Shown piece by piece: positions 34,306 to 43,772 of a stretch of DNA of 64,000 nucleotides. The notes below the pieces were generated by a model. The model saw only the letters and a list, made by a program, of their open reading frames with translations, had not been told where the DNA came from and made no database searches. Source of the stretch: Polyangiaceae bacterium (GTDB lineage: Bacteria; Myxococcota_A; Polyangia; Polyangiales; Polyangiaceae). Each line of letters begins with the position of its first letter. Position 1 is the stretch's first letter. A program made the translations under genes and the position numbers. Location of the stretch: contig JADLEQ010000034.1 of the NCBI GenBank assembly GCA_020846005.1, positions 1-64,000 of the forward strand. The letters run 5' to 3'.

Positions 34306-36528
34306 TCACCCTACGAGGCCGGCCGCGGCCTCGACGATCTCGGCCTCGTCGGGGAGCACGAGCCGCGCGGCGTCCCCGAGCGGGACGAGGCAATCGGCCG
34401 CCGTGACCCGCGCGAACCGCACCCCGGGCGCCTGCTCGAGGAGCGCAGCCGCCAGGGCCTCGCTGGGGCTGCCGCTCTGGCGGCACTCGTCGACCACCAG
34501 GACACGCCCCACGTCCCGGGCGTGCGCGACGACGTCGTCGATCGGGAGCGGCGAGAGCCACCGGAGGTCGAGGACGCGGACGCGCAGCCCGCGCTCACGC
34601 TCCAGCCTGCGCGCGGCGCGGAGCGAGAGGTACAGCCCGTTGCCATAGGTGAGCACGACCAGATCGCGAGCGTCCGCGTGGTACACGCGCGCCCGCCAGG
34701 GCTCCGCCGCGGCCTCGGGCTCCCCGGAGAGCCAGGCTCCGTCGCCCTCCTGGTAGAGGTCCCGGGTGTGGTACAGCGCGATGGGCTCCACCGCGACCAC
34801 CACCCGCCTCGCGACCACCGCGAGCGCGAGCGCCGTGCGGTAGAGCGCGAGCGCGTCCTCGGCGCGGGCCGGCACGCACACGACGCAGCCCGGGACGTCG
34901 CGGAGCACCGCCACGGAGTCATCGTTGTGGAAGTGCCCGCCGAACCCCTTCTGATAACCGAGGCCCGCGATCCGGACGAGCATCGGGTTGTCGAGCGCGC
35001 CGTTGGAGAAGAAGGGCAGCGTGCACGCCTCGCCCCGGAGCTGATCCTCCGCGTTGTGGAGGTAGGCGAGGTACTGGATCTCCGGGATCGGCAGCAGCGC
35101 TCGACGCGGCTCGTCGCCGCGGAGGCTGCCGGACACCGCCGCGCCGAGCGCGACCCCGAGGATGGTCTGCTCGTCGAGCAGGGTGTTGAACACGCGCGCC
35201 GGCCCGCCGCGCGCCACGAGCCCGCGCGTCACCCCGTACACTCCGCCCTTCTTCGCCACGTCCTCCCCGAACACGAGCGCGCCCGGGTACCGATCCAGCG
35301 CCTCGCCGAGGGCGGCGCCGATCCCTTGCGCGAGCGTCGCCCCGGCGAGCGTCGCGCGCGCCCCGCGCGCCTCGGTCATCACCTCGGGGCCCGGCGACGC
35401 CGCGAGCGCGGCGAGGACGGCGGCACGCGTCGTCAGCCGCGGTGAGCGCCGGGCGCGCTCGGCCTCCGACTGCACCCGGGCCTCGGCGGCCGCGTCGAGC
35501 GCAAGGAGCTCGTCGGCGGACGCAGCACCCGCGCCGATCAGCTCGAGCGCAGCGAGCAGCACCGGATCACGCGACAGCGCCGCCTCGATCTCCGCCGGGG
35601 TCCGGTACGTCGTGTCGACGTCGCTGCCCGCGTGCCCCAGCAGGCGCACGCAGGCGAGGTGGACCGCGGCGGCGCGGCGGGTGCGACGGACGTGCTGGAC
35701 GGCGGCCCGGACGGCGCCGACGGTGCGAAAGAGGCTCCCGCCGTCGGCGTCGAACACGGTGACGCCCGGCAACGAGCGGAGCCGCGCGGCGACCCAGCCG
35801 TCGGGGGAACGCACGCTGATCCCGATCCCGTTGTCCTCGCACACGACCAGCAGCGGCACCGCCACGCGCTGGTGCAGCGTGTAGCTCACGGCGTTCAGCG
35901 CCCCGATGGCGGTGCTGTGGTTCAGGCTCGCGTCCCCGAAGCTGGCGACGACGATCCCGTCGTCACGCTCGTCGGCGCGCGCGAGCCCGAGCTTGCGCCG
36001 CCGTTCGATCGCCAGCGCGAGGCCGAACGCTCGCGGCAGGTGCGAGGCGATCGTGCTGGTGGACGGGACGATCCCGAGCGCCTTCCCGCCGAACGCCTTG
36101 TGGCGCCCGCCGGACGCCGGCTCGTCGCTCGACGCGACGAGCGACAGCGCGATGTCCCGCACGCCATCCGTGGCGGGGACCTGACGCGCCCGCTCGAGCT
36201 GCAGCGCGGCGCTCCGGTAGTGCACGATCGCCGGGTCGTCCGGCGTCGTGAGCCGGCCGATGACGGCGTTCGCCTCGTGACCGCTGCTGCAGATCGTGTA
36301 GTGGCCGTGACCCGAGGCGCGGAGCTCGTGAGCCGCCAGATCGAGGTGTCGCGCGAGGAGCATCGACTCGACGAGCTCGCGAGCGTCCGGCGCCGCGAGG
36401 CCCTCGGGGAGCGCGGGACCCGGCGGGATCGGCGCGCGCAGCGCGGCGCGGAATCGGACGACCAGCTCGCGAGCGCGTTCGTGGGACAAGCGGCGCTCTG
36501 CGTGCCACGGGGCCCCCGGCGAGGGCAA
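34306..36528 (-). CDS. 2-oxoacid dehydrogenase E1, alpha and beta subunits fused
   Basis: 740 residues. The alpha half (about 45-370) has the phosphorylation-loop-like region GGRHKAFGGKALG, the thiamine-diphosphate motif GDASLNHSTAIGALN and NGIGIS. The beta half (about 385-740) has VFGEDVAKKGGVYGVTRGL, LDEQTILGVALGAAV, and RVLVVDECRQSGSPSEAL. Such fused E1 proteins serve branched-chain or related 2-oxoacid dehydrogenase complexes. No E2/E3 genes are adjacent. A TTG at 36528 is the only standard-like start upstream of conserved sequence; a GTG inside LVVRF would be shorter. Last gene of a four-gene minus-strand operon. Confidence 0.9.
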   Translation of the reverse strand: MPSPGAPWHAERRLSHERARELVVRFRAALRAPIPPGPALPEGLAAPDARELVESMLLARHLDLAAHELRASGHGHYTICSSGHEANAVIGRLTTPDDPAIVHYRSAALQLERARQVPATDGVRDIALSLVASSDEPASGGRHKAFGGKALGIVPSTSTIASHLPRAFGLALAIERRRKLGLARADERDDGIVVASFGDASLNHSTAIGALNAVSYTLHQRVAVPLLVVCEDNGIGISVRSPDGWVAARLRSLPGVTVFDADGGSLFRTVGAVRAAVQHVRRTRRAAAVHLACVRLLGHAGSDVDTTYRTPAEIEAALSRDPVLLAALELIGAGAASADELLALDAAAEARVQSEAERARRSPRLTTRAAVLAALAASPGPEVMTEARGARATLAGATLAQGIGAALGEALDRYPGALVFGEDVAKKGGVYGVTRGLVARGGPARVFNTLLDEQTILGVALGAAVSGSLRGDEPRRALLPIPEIQYLAYLHNAEDQLRGEACTLPFFSNGALDNPMLVRIAGLGYQKGFGGHFHNDDSVAVLRDVPGCVVCVPARAEDALALYRTALALAVVARRVVVAVEPIALYHTRDLYQEGDGAWLSGEPEAAAEPWRARVYHADARDLVVLTYGNGLYLSLRAARRLERERGLRVRVLDLRWLSPLPIDDVVAHARDVGRVLVVDECRQSGSPSEALAAALLEQAPGVRFARVTAADCLVPLGDAARLVLPDEAEIVEAAAGLVG

Positions 36529-36549
36529 GCGCCGCTCGACGCGCGGCGG

Positions 36550-38499
36550 TCAGCGCGGCGGGGGCGGCGGCGGCAGCGGCGGGCTCGCCGTCGCGGGCGG
36601 GCCCGTCGTCCCGGGCGGGCCCGCGGCGGGAGGCGGCGGAGCCGCGCGGCGGGCGGCGACTCGATCGAGGCTCGCGCGCGCCTTGCCCTCCAGCCCGAGG
36701 CGCGGGATGCGCTGCCCGAGCCCCTGGCGGACGTCCTCGGCCAGGTCGTGCTCGTGGCGCTCGGGTTCCAGGCCGAGGAGCAGCGTGAGCAGGGCCGCCG
36801 CCTCGTCGAGCTCGCCGCTCTGCTCGAGCAGCTCCGCCACCCGCAGCAGGGGCAGCGCCACGCCGAGCACGGCGCTCTTGCCGTCCATGTCGCGGGGCCC
36901 CGGCGGACGCCCGAGCGCCGCCACGGCACGCCGCAGCACCCGAGCCGCGTCCCGCCCGCGCGCCCTCGGATCGATCACCGCGCCCTTCGCCAAGACCTCG
37001 CTCAGGAGCCCCGCGGGCACCAGCGCGTACGGCCCGCCGCCGAGGAGCGCGGCGGAGTCGACGGAGGACGTGAGAAACACCCGCCGCAGCGGGAGCAGCG
37101 CCTCCACCACCCTCCGCCCGAGAGCGGGATCCCCGACCTGGTAGGGGGGGAGGGGGAGCTCGGGGTGCCGTCGATGGAGCTGCTCCAGGTACCAGAAGTC
37201 GAAATGGCCCGGGCTCACCACGACGACGTCCGGTCGCGCGCCATCCACGGCCTGCGCGTACCAGAGCTGGTGGAGGGTCGTGTCCCCCTCGACGAAGACC
37301 GCCGCGCCGTCCGGCGCGGACGCCAGCGTCTCCAGCGCGACGGCTCGGGCGGCGCGGACGTCGGCGAGCGAGCTCTCGCGCCAGCCGCTCGCTCCGCAGG
37401 CCAGCGCGAGCCCGAGCAGCGTGGACCGCACGGCCGCCGCCCGGCGCTCGTCGCCCGCCAGCGCCGCCGCTCGCTCCGCGCCGCGGGCCGCCGCCAGCGC
37501 CAGCGCGGCGAGCCCTGGGAGCGCAAAGACGGCGACGTCGAGCACGGCGTACGCGCCCACCACGACGACCGTCCCGCCAGCCAGCGCGACGATCACCGTC
37601 GCCTCCCGGCGCTCGACGCTCGCGGGCGGGCGCCCGAGCCCAGCGCTTACGCCCCCGATCGCGAGCACCGCGCCGACGCCGAGCTCCTCCGGGAGCGAGC
37701 TGAGGAGGCGGACGAGCCGGCCCACCGCGAGCTCCCCGCCGCCGGCGAGGAGGTGGCGACGGTACGGCGCGCCGCTCACCACGACCCACAGGCGCTCCAG
37801 CGTCGACGGATCCCCGATGTCGATGGCGGGCTCCGCGGCAGCAGCGAGCGGAAGGTACAGGATCGGCGCGAGGCCGAGCGCGAGCCCGCCGGCCAGCGCG
37901 GCGACGCCGCGGGCGCCGGACACCGCGCGCGGCCCGCCCGCCAGCGCGCATACGGCCGGGAGGTACACCACGTTCACGAAGCGGTGACCGATCCAGAGCC
38001 CCACTACGCAGCCGAAGGTCGCGAGCGCGCGCCGGGCCCCTGGCGCGTCCGGACCTGCGAGTCGACCCACGGTCGTCGCCGCATGCAGCGCGCCGGAGAG
38101 CAGCAGCAGATCGAACCCGTACACCTCGAGCGCGACCGCCTGCGACACGAGCGTGACCCCGCCGGCCAGCGACAGCGCGCCGACCGTCGCAGCCCACCGC
38201 GCCACGCCCCACCGTGCCAGCAGGCACAGGAAGGAAGCGACGGCCCCTGCAGCGTACGCCGCGGCGACGAGGTTGGCGGCCCAGCCGGGATCCCCGGGGA
38301 CGACGCGGAGCGCGACGCCGGTAACCAGCGTGAAGGTCGGGTAGCCGGGCGGGTGAGGCACCCCGAACCCCCAAGCGGCAGCGATCAGCTCGGCGCTGTC
38401 CCCGGAGTGCGGGACAGGACACGCCGCCGCCGCGTAGGCGACGAACGCCGCCGCGAAGGCGATGGCGATGGCACGCCACGACGGGGCCGCGGGAGGCAC
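36550..38499 (-). CDS. DUF2723 family polytopic membrane protein
   Basis: 649 residues from GTG 38499. About 10-12 membrane segments in the first 400 residues. The family signature is in the first loop: VPHSGDSAELIAAAWGFGVPHPPGYPTFTL. The C-terminal 220 residues are soluble (FVEGDTTLHQLWYAQAVDG, a Pro-rich end). DUF2723 proteins are GT-C fold (TMEM260-like), proposed protein or lipid glycosyltransferases in the cytoplasmic membrane. It lies 5 bases after rsgA and 21 bases before the E1 gene. Confidence 0.88.
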   Translation of the reverse strand: MPPAAPSWRAIAIAFAAAFVAYAAAACPVPHSGDSAELIAAAWGFGVPHPPGYPTFTLVTGVALRVVPGDPGWAANLVAAAYAAGAVASFLCLLARWGVARWAATVGALSLAGGVTLVSQAVALEVYGFDLLLLSGALHAATTVGRLAGPDAPGARRALATFGCVVGLWIGHRFVNVVYLPAVCALAGGPRAVSGARGVAALAGGLALGLAPILYLPLAAAAEPAIDIGDPSTLERLWVVVSGAPYRRHLLAGGGELAVGRLVRLLSSLPEELGVGAVLAIGGVSAGLGRPPASVERREATVIVALAGGTVVVVGAYAVLDVAVFALPGLAALALAAARGAERAAALAGDERRAAAVRSTLLGLALACGASGWRESSLADVRAARAVALETLASAPDGAAVFVEGDTTLHQLWYAQAVDGARPDVVVVSPGHFDFWYLEQLHRRHPELPLPPYQVGDPALGRRVVEALLPLRRVFLTSSVDSAALLGGGPYALVPAGLLSEVLAKGAVIDPRARGRDAARVLRRAVAALGRPPGPRDMDGKSAVLGVALPLLRVAELLEQSGELDEAAALLTLLLGLEPERHEHDLAEDVRQGLGQRIPRLGLEGKARASLDRVAARRAAPPPPAAGPPGTTGPPATASPPLPPPPPPR

Positions 38500-38504
38500 G
38501 CGGC

Positions 38505-39566
38505 TCAACCTCGCTTCCGCGCCAGCACCGCGCGCAGCGCGCGCGCTCCCGCCCGACCGCGGCGCCGGGCCTCGCCTCCCACGCGCGCGGCGTCCCGCTC
38601 CAGCTCCTGCTGCAGGAAGCGCTCCACGCGATCGGCGGCGAGCGCCCCCTCCGCGACCGCCGCGCGCAGGGCGCACCCGGGCTCCGTGCGATGCGAGCAG
38701 TCGGAGAAGCGACAGCGCTCGGCCAGGGCGGTGACGGCGTCCGCGGCGCGCTCTGCTCCCGCGTCGCTCCACAGTCCGACCTCGCGCAGGCCCGGCGTGT
38801 CGATGATCACGCCACCGCCGTCGACGCGGAACAGCTCGCGGCGCGTCGTCTCGTGACGGCCCTTGCCGTCCGAGCCGCGCACCGCCCGGGTGCGCTGGCG
38901 AGCCTCGGACACCAGCGCGTTGACCAGCGTCGACTTGCCGACCCCCGACGGCCCGACGAGCGCCACGGTACGCCCGAGCGGCACGCGCGCGCGCAGCGCG
39001 TCGACGCCGCTGCCGTCGAGCGCGCTGACGATCACCGTCTCGACGTCGGGGCACGCCGCCGCGATCGCGGCGCCGCCGCTCAGCCCACGGTCCGCCTTCG
39101 TGGCGACGATCAGCGGGACGGCGCCGCCCGCGCGCGCGAGCCGCACGAAGCGCTCGAGTCGGCCGGGGCGGACGTCGGCGCCGAGCGCCGTCGCGATCCA
39201 GAGCGCGTCGACGTTCGCCACGACCACCTGCGGCAGGGCGTCACTGCCCGCCGCTCGGCGGACGATCGTGGTCGACCGCGGCAGCACGCGCTCGACGACC
39301 CACACCGCGCCCTCCGCCGGCGAGAGCGCGACCCAGTCGCCCGCCGCGGGCAGCTCGCGGGCGGTGTCGGCCTCCCGCTCCAGGCGGCGCCGGACGCGCG
39401 CCGCCCGCTCGCCGCCCGCGGTGATCACGCGGTGCTCGCCGCGCCCCTGCGCGCGGACGCGCCCCGGCACGAGGTGGGGCTCACGCGCGCGCAGCTCGGC
39501 GAGCGCCGCGTCGAGCGCCGCCGTCCAGCCCCACGCGACCAGCGAGGCGCGCTCGGCGTCCGTCAC
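38505..39566 (-). CDS. rsgA: Ribosome biogenesis GTPase RsgA
   Basis: 353 residues from GTG 39566. Circularly permuted GTPase: the G4 motif ATKADR (about 155) precedes G1 GPSGVGKST and G3 DTPGLRE. An OB-fold leader (about 45-95) and the C-terminal zinc site CRFSDCSHRTEPGC are present, all hallmarks of RsgA/YjeQ. It assists 30S subunit maturation. The start overlaps the upstream lipoprotein stop (GTGA). Confidence 0.95.
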   Translation of the reverse strand: MTDAERASLVAWGWTAALDAALAELRAREPHLVPGRVRAQGRGEHRVITAGGERAARVRRRLEREADTARELPAAGDWVALSPAEGAVWVVERVLPRSTTIVRRAAGSDALPQVVVANVDALWIATALGADVRPGRLERFVRLARAGGAVPLIVATKADRGLSGGAAIAAACPDVETVIVSALDGSGVDALRARVPLGRTVALVGPSGVGKSTLVNALVSEARQRTRAVRGSDGKGRHETTRRELFRVDGGGVIIDTPGLREVGLWSDAGAERAADAVTALAERCRFSDCSHRTEPGCALRAAVAEGALAADRVERFLQQELERDAARVGGEARRRGRAGARALRAVLARKRG

Positions 39567-41005
39567 GGCGTTCCTGCGTCGGCGGGAGTCGCGCCGGGGC
39601 GGCACGCGACGGCAAACAGCTCCATCGCGAGGCCGCGTGGGCGCCCAACCAAGAAGCGCCCGCCGCGGATCGCCAGCGGCTCACCGCCGAGGAGCGCGGC
39701 CTCGCCCGCGAGCGTGTCCGCCGGCTGGAGCGGCTCGGAGAAGGCGAGGAGCTGCGCCTCGTCGCCGAGGCCGGCCAGCGACAGCCACGCGACGGTTGCG
39801 CCCTCCGGCGCGCTGGCGTCGACCAGGAGCGTCGGCACACCTGCGCCCACGCGGTCGTCCTCGACGATCGCGCGCGCGACGCTGCCTCCGGTGGAGTAGC
39901 GCGCGAGGTGCACGGTGCGCGCCTCGATGCCGGGCCCCGCCGCGTCGTCGCGCCAGGCGACGATCGCGCTGCCGTCGGCGGCGGCGACCAGATCGAAGGC
40001 GAGGACGTGCGCGCCCGCGGCTGACACCACCTGCGGCGCCGCGGACAGCGCGCCCGCGGCGTCGAGCGGCGCGAGGACGAGCGCCCGGCGCTCGAGCGCG
40101 ATCGCCGGGGGGTCGGGCATCCGCTCGCGCTCCGATCCGGTCGGCGCAGCGGTCGGGCCGTCCCGGAGCGCGCCGCGTCGAGTGGCCGCGCGCCGCACCC
40201 ACGCCACCCAGAAGCCGCCTCCCCGAGCCGCGATCTCGGGGCCCTCGGCGTCTTCGTCGGCCGCGGTGAGGGCGCGCGCGCGCGTGAGGCTGCCGGGATC
40301 ACCGACCGCGAAGGTCGCGGCGCGCACGGCCGATCGCCCCGGCGTCCCGGTGAGCTCGTCCCACAGGACGACGCCGCGCTCCTCACCGAGCGCGACCGCG
40401 AAGGCGTGCGAGTCGTCGTGACCGTGCGTCACCTCGCCGCCCCACACGACCCCGCCGTCGCGGATCTCGGCCAGGCGGAGCCGCCCCCCGTGGACGTCGC
40501 CGTCCGGCACGACCACGGCAAGCCGCCCCGCCCGCGCCGCGATCGCCGGGGGACCGACGTCGCCGTGCGTACGCCCGAGATCGACGACGCGCCCGCCGGA
40601 CACCTCGCCGCCGACCAGCGCGACCAGCGCGTGCGTCCCCGCCTGCTGCGCGCGGAGCGCCGAGACCGCGAAGCCGTCGGTCGTGGCGACCGCCGCGCCG
40701 ACCTCGACGGCGAACGGGAGCGGGACGGCCGGCGCCGGCTCTCCGCCGTCCTCGTCGGGGGGGCGGACCGCGCCGGACTCGCCGACGGTGAACGTCCCGG
40801 AGCCGAGCGCAGCGCAGCGCGGCGCGGCGGGAGCCTGCGCGGCGCTGGACGGCGCAGCGCCAGCCTCGACGTCGCGCTCCGAGGGCGGGCTCGAAGGACG
40901 ACACGCGAGGAGCGCGACGACGGTGAGCGCGAGCGGCGCGCGCACGCCTTCGGGGAGCGGCGGCCCGCTCGGGGCCCTGCCGCGGGAGCGGCGCGCGTCT
41001 CGCAT
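39563..41005 (-). CDS. Predicted lipoprotein of unknown function
   Basis: 480 residues from ATG 41005. A basic leader then ALTVVALLACRPSS (lipobox LLAC). The rest is rich in beta-strand repeats of the type found in propeller-like surface proteins: FAVEVGAAVATTDGFAVSAL, GRLAVVVPDGDVHGGRLRLAEI, FWVAWVRRAATRRG. No catalytic motif. First gene of the operon lipoprotein-rsgA-DUF2723-E1, divergent from plsB across 142 bases. Confidence 0.75.
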   Translation of the reverse strand: MRDARRSRGRAPSGPPLPEGVRAPLALTVVALLACRPSSPPSERDVEAGAAPSSAAQAPAAPRCAALGSGTFTVGESGAVRPPDEDGGEPAPAVPLPFAVEVGAAVATTDGFAVSALRAQQAGTHALVALVGGEVSGGRVVDLGRTHGDVGPPAIAARAGRLAVVVPDGDVHGGRLRLAEIRDGGVVWGGEVTHGHDDSHAFAVALGEERGVVLWDELTGTPGRSAVRAATFAVGDPGSLTRARALTAADEDAEGPEIAARGGGFWVAWVRRAATRRGALRDGPTAAPTGSERERMPDPPAIALERRALVLAPLDAAGALSAAPQVVSAAGAHVLAFDLVAAADGSAIVAWRDDAAGPGIEARTVHLARYSTGGSVARAIVEDDRVGAGVPTLLVDASAPEGATVAWLSLAGLGDEAQLLAFSEPLQPADTLAGEAALLGGEPLAIRGGRFLVGRPRGLAMELFAVACRPGATPADAGTP

Positions 41006-41147
41006 CGAGCGGGCGGAGCATACACGGACCTCACGGCGCTGCGCCTGCCCGGCGGCCGGGCGCGGGCCGCCGCCCACCAGCAGGCGCGGGCCCCCCGGTC
41101 CCGCCGGAATCATCCTATGCTCCGCTCCCGCCTCGACCCGAGCCCCC

Positions 41148-43772
41148 GTGCGCCGCCGCTCCCCCACCGGTCCCTACCAGCCGAGCCTCGCGCTACGCGC
41201 GCTCTCCGAGCGCTTCTTCGGCCGGATCGCGATCGACCAGGAGTGGCTGTCGAGTGTCCGCCGCCTCGCCGATCAGGGGACGGTCGTCTACGTGCTGCGG
41301 AACCTCAACGTCGTCGATTTCCTCGCGCTCGACTTCCTCACCAAGCGCCACGGGCTCCCCGAGATCCGCTTCGTCAACGACCTCGGCATGGGCGCCCTCG
41401 AGCCGATGGGGCGCGGGCTGCTCGGCGCCCTCCTCCCCCGCTCCGGCGACGCGCAGGCGAGCGAGCTGCGCGAGGCGGTCGAGCGCGGCCACTCGGCGGC
41501 GCTGTTCCTCAAGCGCCCCCCCGGGGTCCTCGACCTGGCCGCGGGCGCCAGCGGCGGGCGCGGGCTCACGGAGGGCGACGCCCTGATGCGGACGCTCATC
41601 GACGTCCAGCGCGAGCGCGCGCGCCCCATCCTGCTCGTCCCCCAGGTCTTCGTCTGGTCCCGCCTGCCGGACACGCGCGGGACGCGCACCCTCGATCTCC
41701 TGCTCGGCCCGCGGGAGTGGCCGAGCGCGCTGCGCACCGCCGGCCAGGTCCTCGCGAACGCCAGCCACGCGGAGCTCCGCGCCGGCGAGCCGCTCTCCCT
41801 CGCCGCCTACCTCGCGGAGTCGGACGCCCCGAGCGACGCGGTGCGCATCCGCCGCATCACCTACGCGCTCCTCCGGCGGGTCGAGCGCGAGCGCGTCGCG
41901 ATCACCGGCCCGGCGCAGAAGCCCCCAGACCGGGTCCGCGACGAGATCCTGCGGAGCCCTCGGCTCGCCCGCGTGGTCGAGGAGCTGGCGGGCGAGCGCG
42001 CCGAGGACCGCGGCGCCGTACTGGCGGAGGCCGAGCGGATGCTGCGGGGCCTGCAGGCGACGCTGGACGTCGACACGGTGCGGGCGCTGGAGCTCCTCTT
42101 CGACAAGGTCTTCCACACCATCTACGCCGGCATCGAGTTCGATCGCGAGGGGCTCGAGCGGATCCGCGCGGCGGCGAAGGACGGCACGGTGGTGTTGCTG
42201 CCGAGCCACAAGAGCCACATCGACTACCTGCTGCTGAGCTACGTCTTCTACGAGGAGAAGCTCCAGCTCCCGCTGATCGCCGCGGGCGACAACCTGTCGT
42301 TCTTCCCGCTGGGCCCGCTCTTCCGCCGCGGCGGCGCGTTCTTCATCCGCCGCTCGTTCAAGGGGGACCGCCTCTACTCCGCCGTGGTCGACGCCTACGT
42401 CCGTCGACTCATCCGCGAGGGGCACCCGCTCGAGCTCTTCCTCGAGGGCGGGCGCAGCCGCACGGGGAAGCTCCTCCCTCCCAAGCTCGGCCTGCTGTCG
42501 ATGATCGTCACCGCCGCGCTCGCGGTCACGCATCGCCGCACCTACTTCGTACCCATCAGCATCGGGTACGAGCGCCTCGTCGAGGGCAGCGCGTACGAGC
42601 GCGAGCTCCGGGGAGGCGAGAAGGAGAAGGAGGACGCCGCCGGGCTGCTGCGCACCACGGCGGTGCTCCGCGACCGCTACGGGCGCATCAACCTGCAGGT
42701 CGGCGAGATCCTGACGCTCGACCAGCTGCGGGAGGAGCTCGACCTCCCCCTCGGCGCCGAGCTCGAGGAGGACGCCCAGCGCGCGCTCGTGACCCGCCTC
42801 GGCAACCGCGTGATGGACGAGATGAACCGCGTGACGGCGATGACGCCGGGCGCGCTGGTCGCGCTCGTGCTGCTCACGCACACCCGCCGCGGGCTGCCCC
42901 ACGACGAGGTGGTCGATCGGGCGCGCAAGCTGCTCGGCCTGGCGCGTCGGCTCGGCGCCCGCGCGACCCCGAGCCTGGCGACGGGAGAGGGCGCGCTGCG
43001 CGAGGAGGCGCTGGGAGAGGCGCTCGAGATGCTGATGGCGGCCGAGCTGGTCGAGGCGCACCGGCCCGCGGACGGCGAGGTCGCAGTGAGCCGACGCCCG
43101 ACCGCGGGGCCCGACGCCATCTACGTCGTCCCAGACGCCAAGCGGCTGGCCCTCGACACGACGAAGAACATCGTCGTGCACTTCTTCGTCGAGCGCGCCC
43201 TGGTCGCGATCGCGCTGCTGCGCGACGGAGGGCCCCCGATCGCACGAGCGGTCTTGCGGGAGCGCGTGCAGGTGCTGTCGCGCCTCTTCAAGTACGAATT
43301 CCGCTTCCGCGCCGACGCCAGCTTCGACGAGATCTTCGATCGCACGCTGGAGGAGATGGCAGCCGATGGAAAGCTCGCGCTCCTCGCCGAGCAGCGCGTC
43401 GGCGCCGGCGTCGGCGCCGACGGATGGAGCGGCGCCGAGTGGCTCGAGATCTACGCCGCGACGTGCCGGAACTTCCTCGAGGGGTACCGCGTCGCCGCGC
43501 GCGGCTTGGGCGCGCTGGTGAAGGGACCGCTGACGGAGAAGGACCTCGCCCGCCGCACGCTCGCTCTCGGCGGCCGCATGTTCCTCGCCGGCGAGCTGGA
43601 GCTCCGCGAGTGCGTGTCGAAGCCCATCCTGCAGAACGCCTTCCTCTCGTTCGTCGACCAGGGGTACCTGGCGAAGCGCGACGGCAAGCTCGAGCTGCAG
43701 GCGTCGTTCGCCTCGGCTCGGGCGGTCGCCGCGATCGAGGGGCGCGTCGCCGGCTACTTGGGGCGGAGATGA
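41148..43772 (+). CDS. plsB: Glycerol-3-phosphate 1-O-acyltransferase
   Basis: 874 residues (E. coli 807) from GTG 41148. It makes lysophosphatidic acid from glycerol-3-phosphate and acyl-ACP or acyl-CoA at the inner membrane. Acyltransferase blocks are all present and E. coli-like: PSHKSHIDYLLLSYVFY (His/Asp catalytic, about 353-362), IAAGDNLSFFPLGPLFRRGG, FFIRRSFKGDRLYS, and FLEGGRSRTGKLLPPKLG, then VPISIGYERL. PlsB rather than PlsX/PlsY is notable beside a fab cluster lacking plsX. The stop overlaps the next gene by 4 bases. Confidence 0.96.
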   Translation: MRRRSPTGPYQPSLALRALSERFFGRIAIDQEWLSSVRRLADQGTVVYVLRNLNVVDFLALDFLTKRHGLPEIRFVNDLGMGALEPMGRGLLGALLPRSGDAQASELREAVERGHSAALFLKRPPGVLDLAAGASGGRGLTEGDALMRTLIDVQRERARPILLVPQVFVWSRLPDTRGTRTLDLLLGPREWPSALRTAGQVLANASHAELRAGEPLSLAAYLAESDAPSDAVRIRRITYALLRRVERERVAITGPAQKPPDRVRDEILRSPRLARVVEELAGERAEDRGAVLAEAERMLRGLQATLDVDTVRALELLFDKVFHTIYAGIEFDREGLERIRAAAKDGTVVLLPSHKSHIDYLLLSYVFYEEKLQLPLIAAGDNLSFFPLGPLFRRGGAFFIRRSFKGDRLYSAVVDAYVRRLIREGHPLELFLEGGRSRTGKLLPPKLGLLSMIVTAALAVTHRRTYFVPISIGYERLVEGSAYERELRGGEKEKEDAAGLLRTTAVLRDRYGRINLQVGEILTLDQLREELDLPLGAELEEDAQRALVTRLGNRVMDEMNRVTAMTPGALVALVLLTHTRRGLPHDEVVDRARKLLGLARRLGARATPSLATGEGALREEALGEALEMLMAAELVEAHRPADGEVAVSRRPTAGPDAIYVVPDAKRLALDTTKNIVVHFFVERALVAIALLRDGGPPIARAVLRERVQVLSRLFKYEFRFRADASFDEIFDRTLEEMAADGKLALLAEQRVGAGVGADGWSGAEWLEIYAATCRNFLEGYRVAARGLGALVKGPLTEKDLARRTLALGGRMFLAGELELRECVSKPILQNAFLSFVDQGYLAKRDGKLELQASFASARAVAAIEGRVAGYLGRR

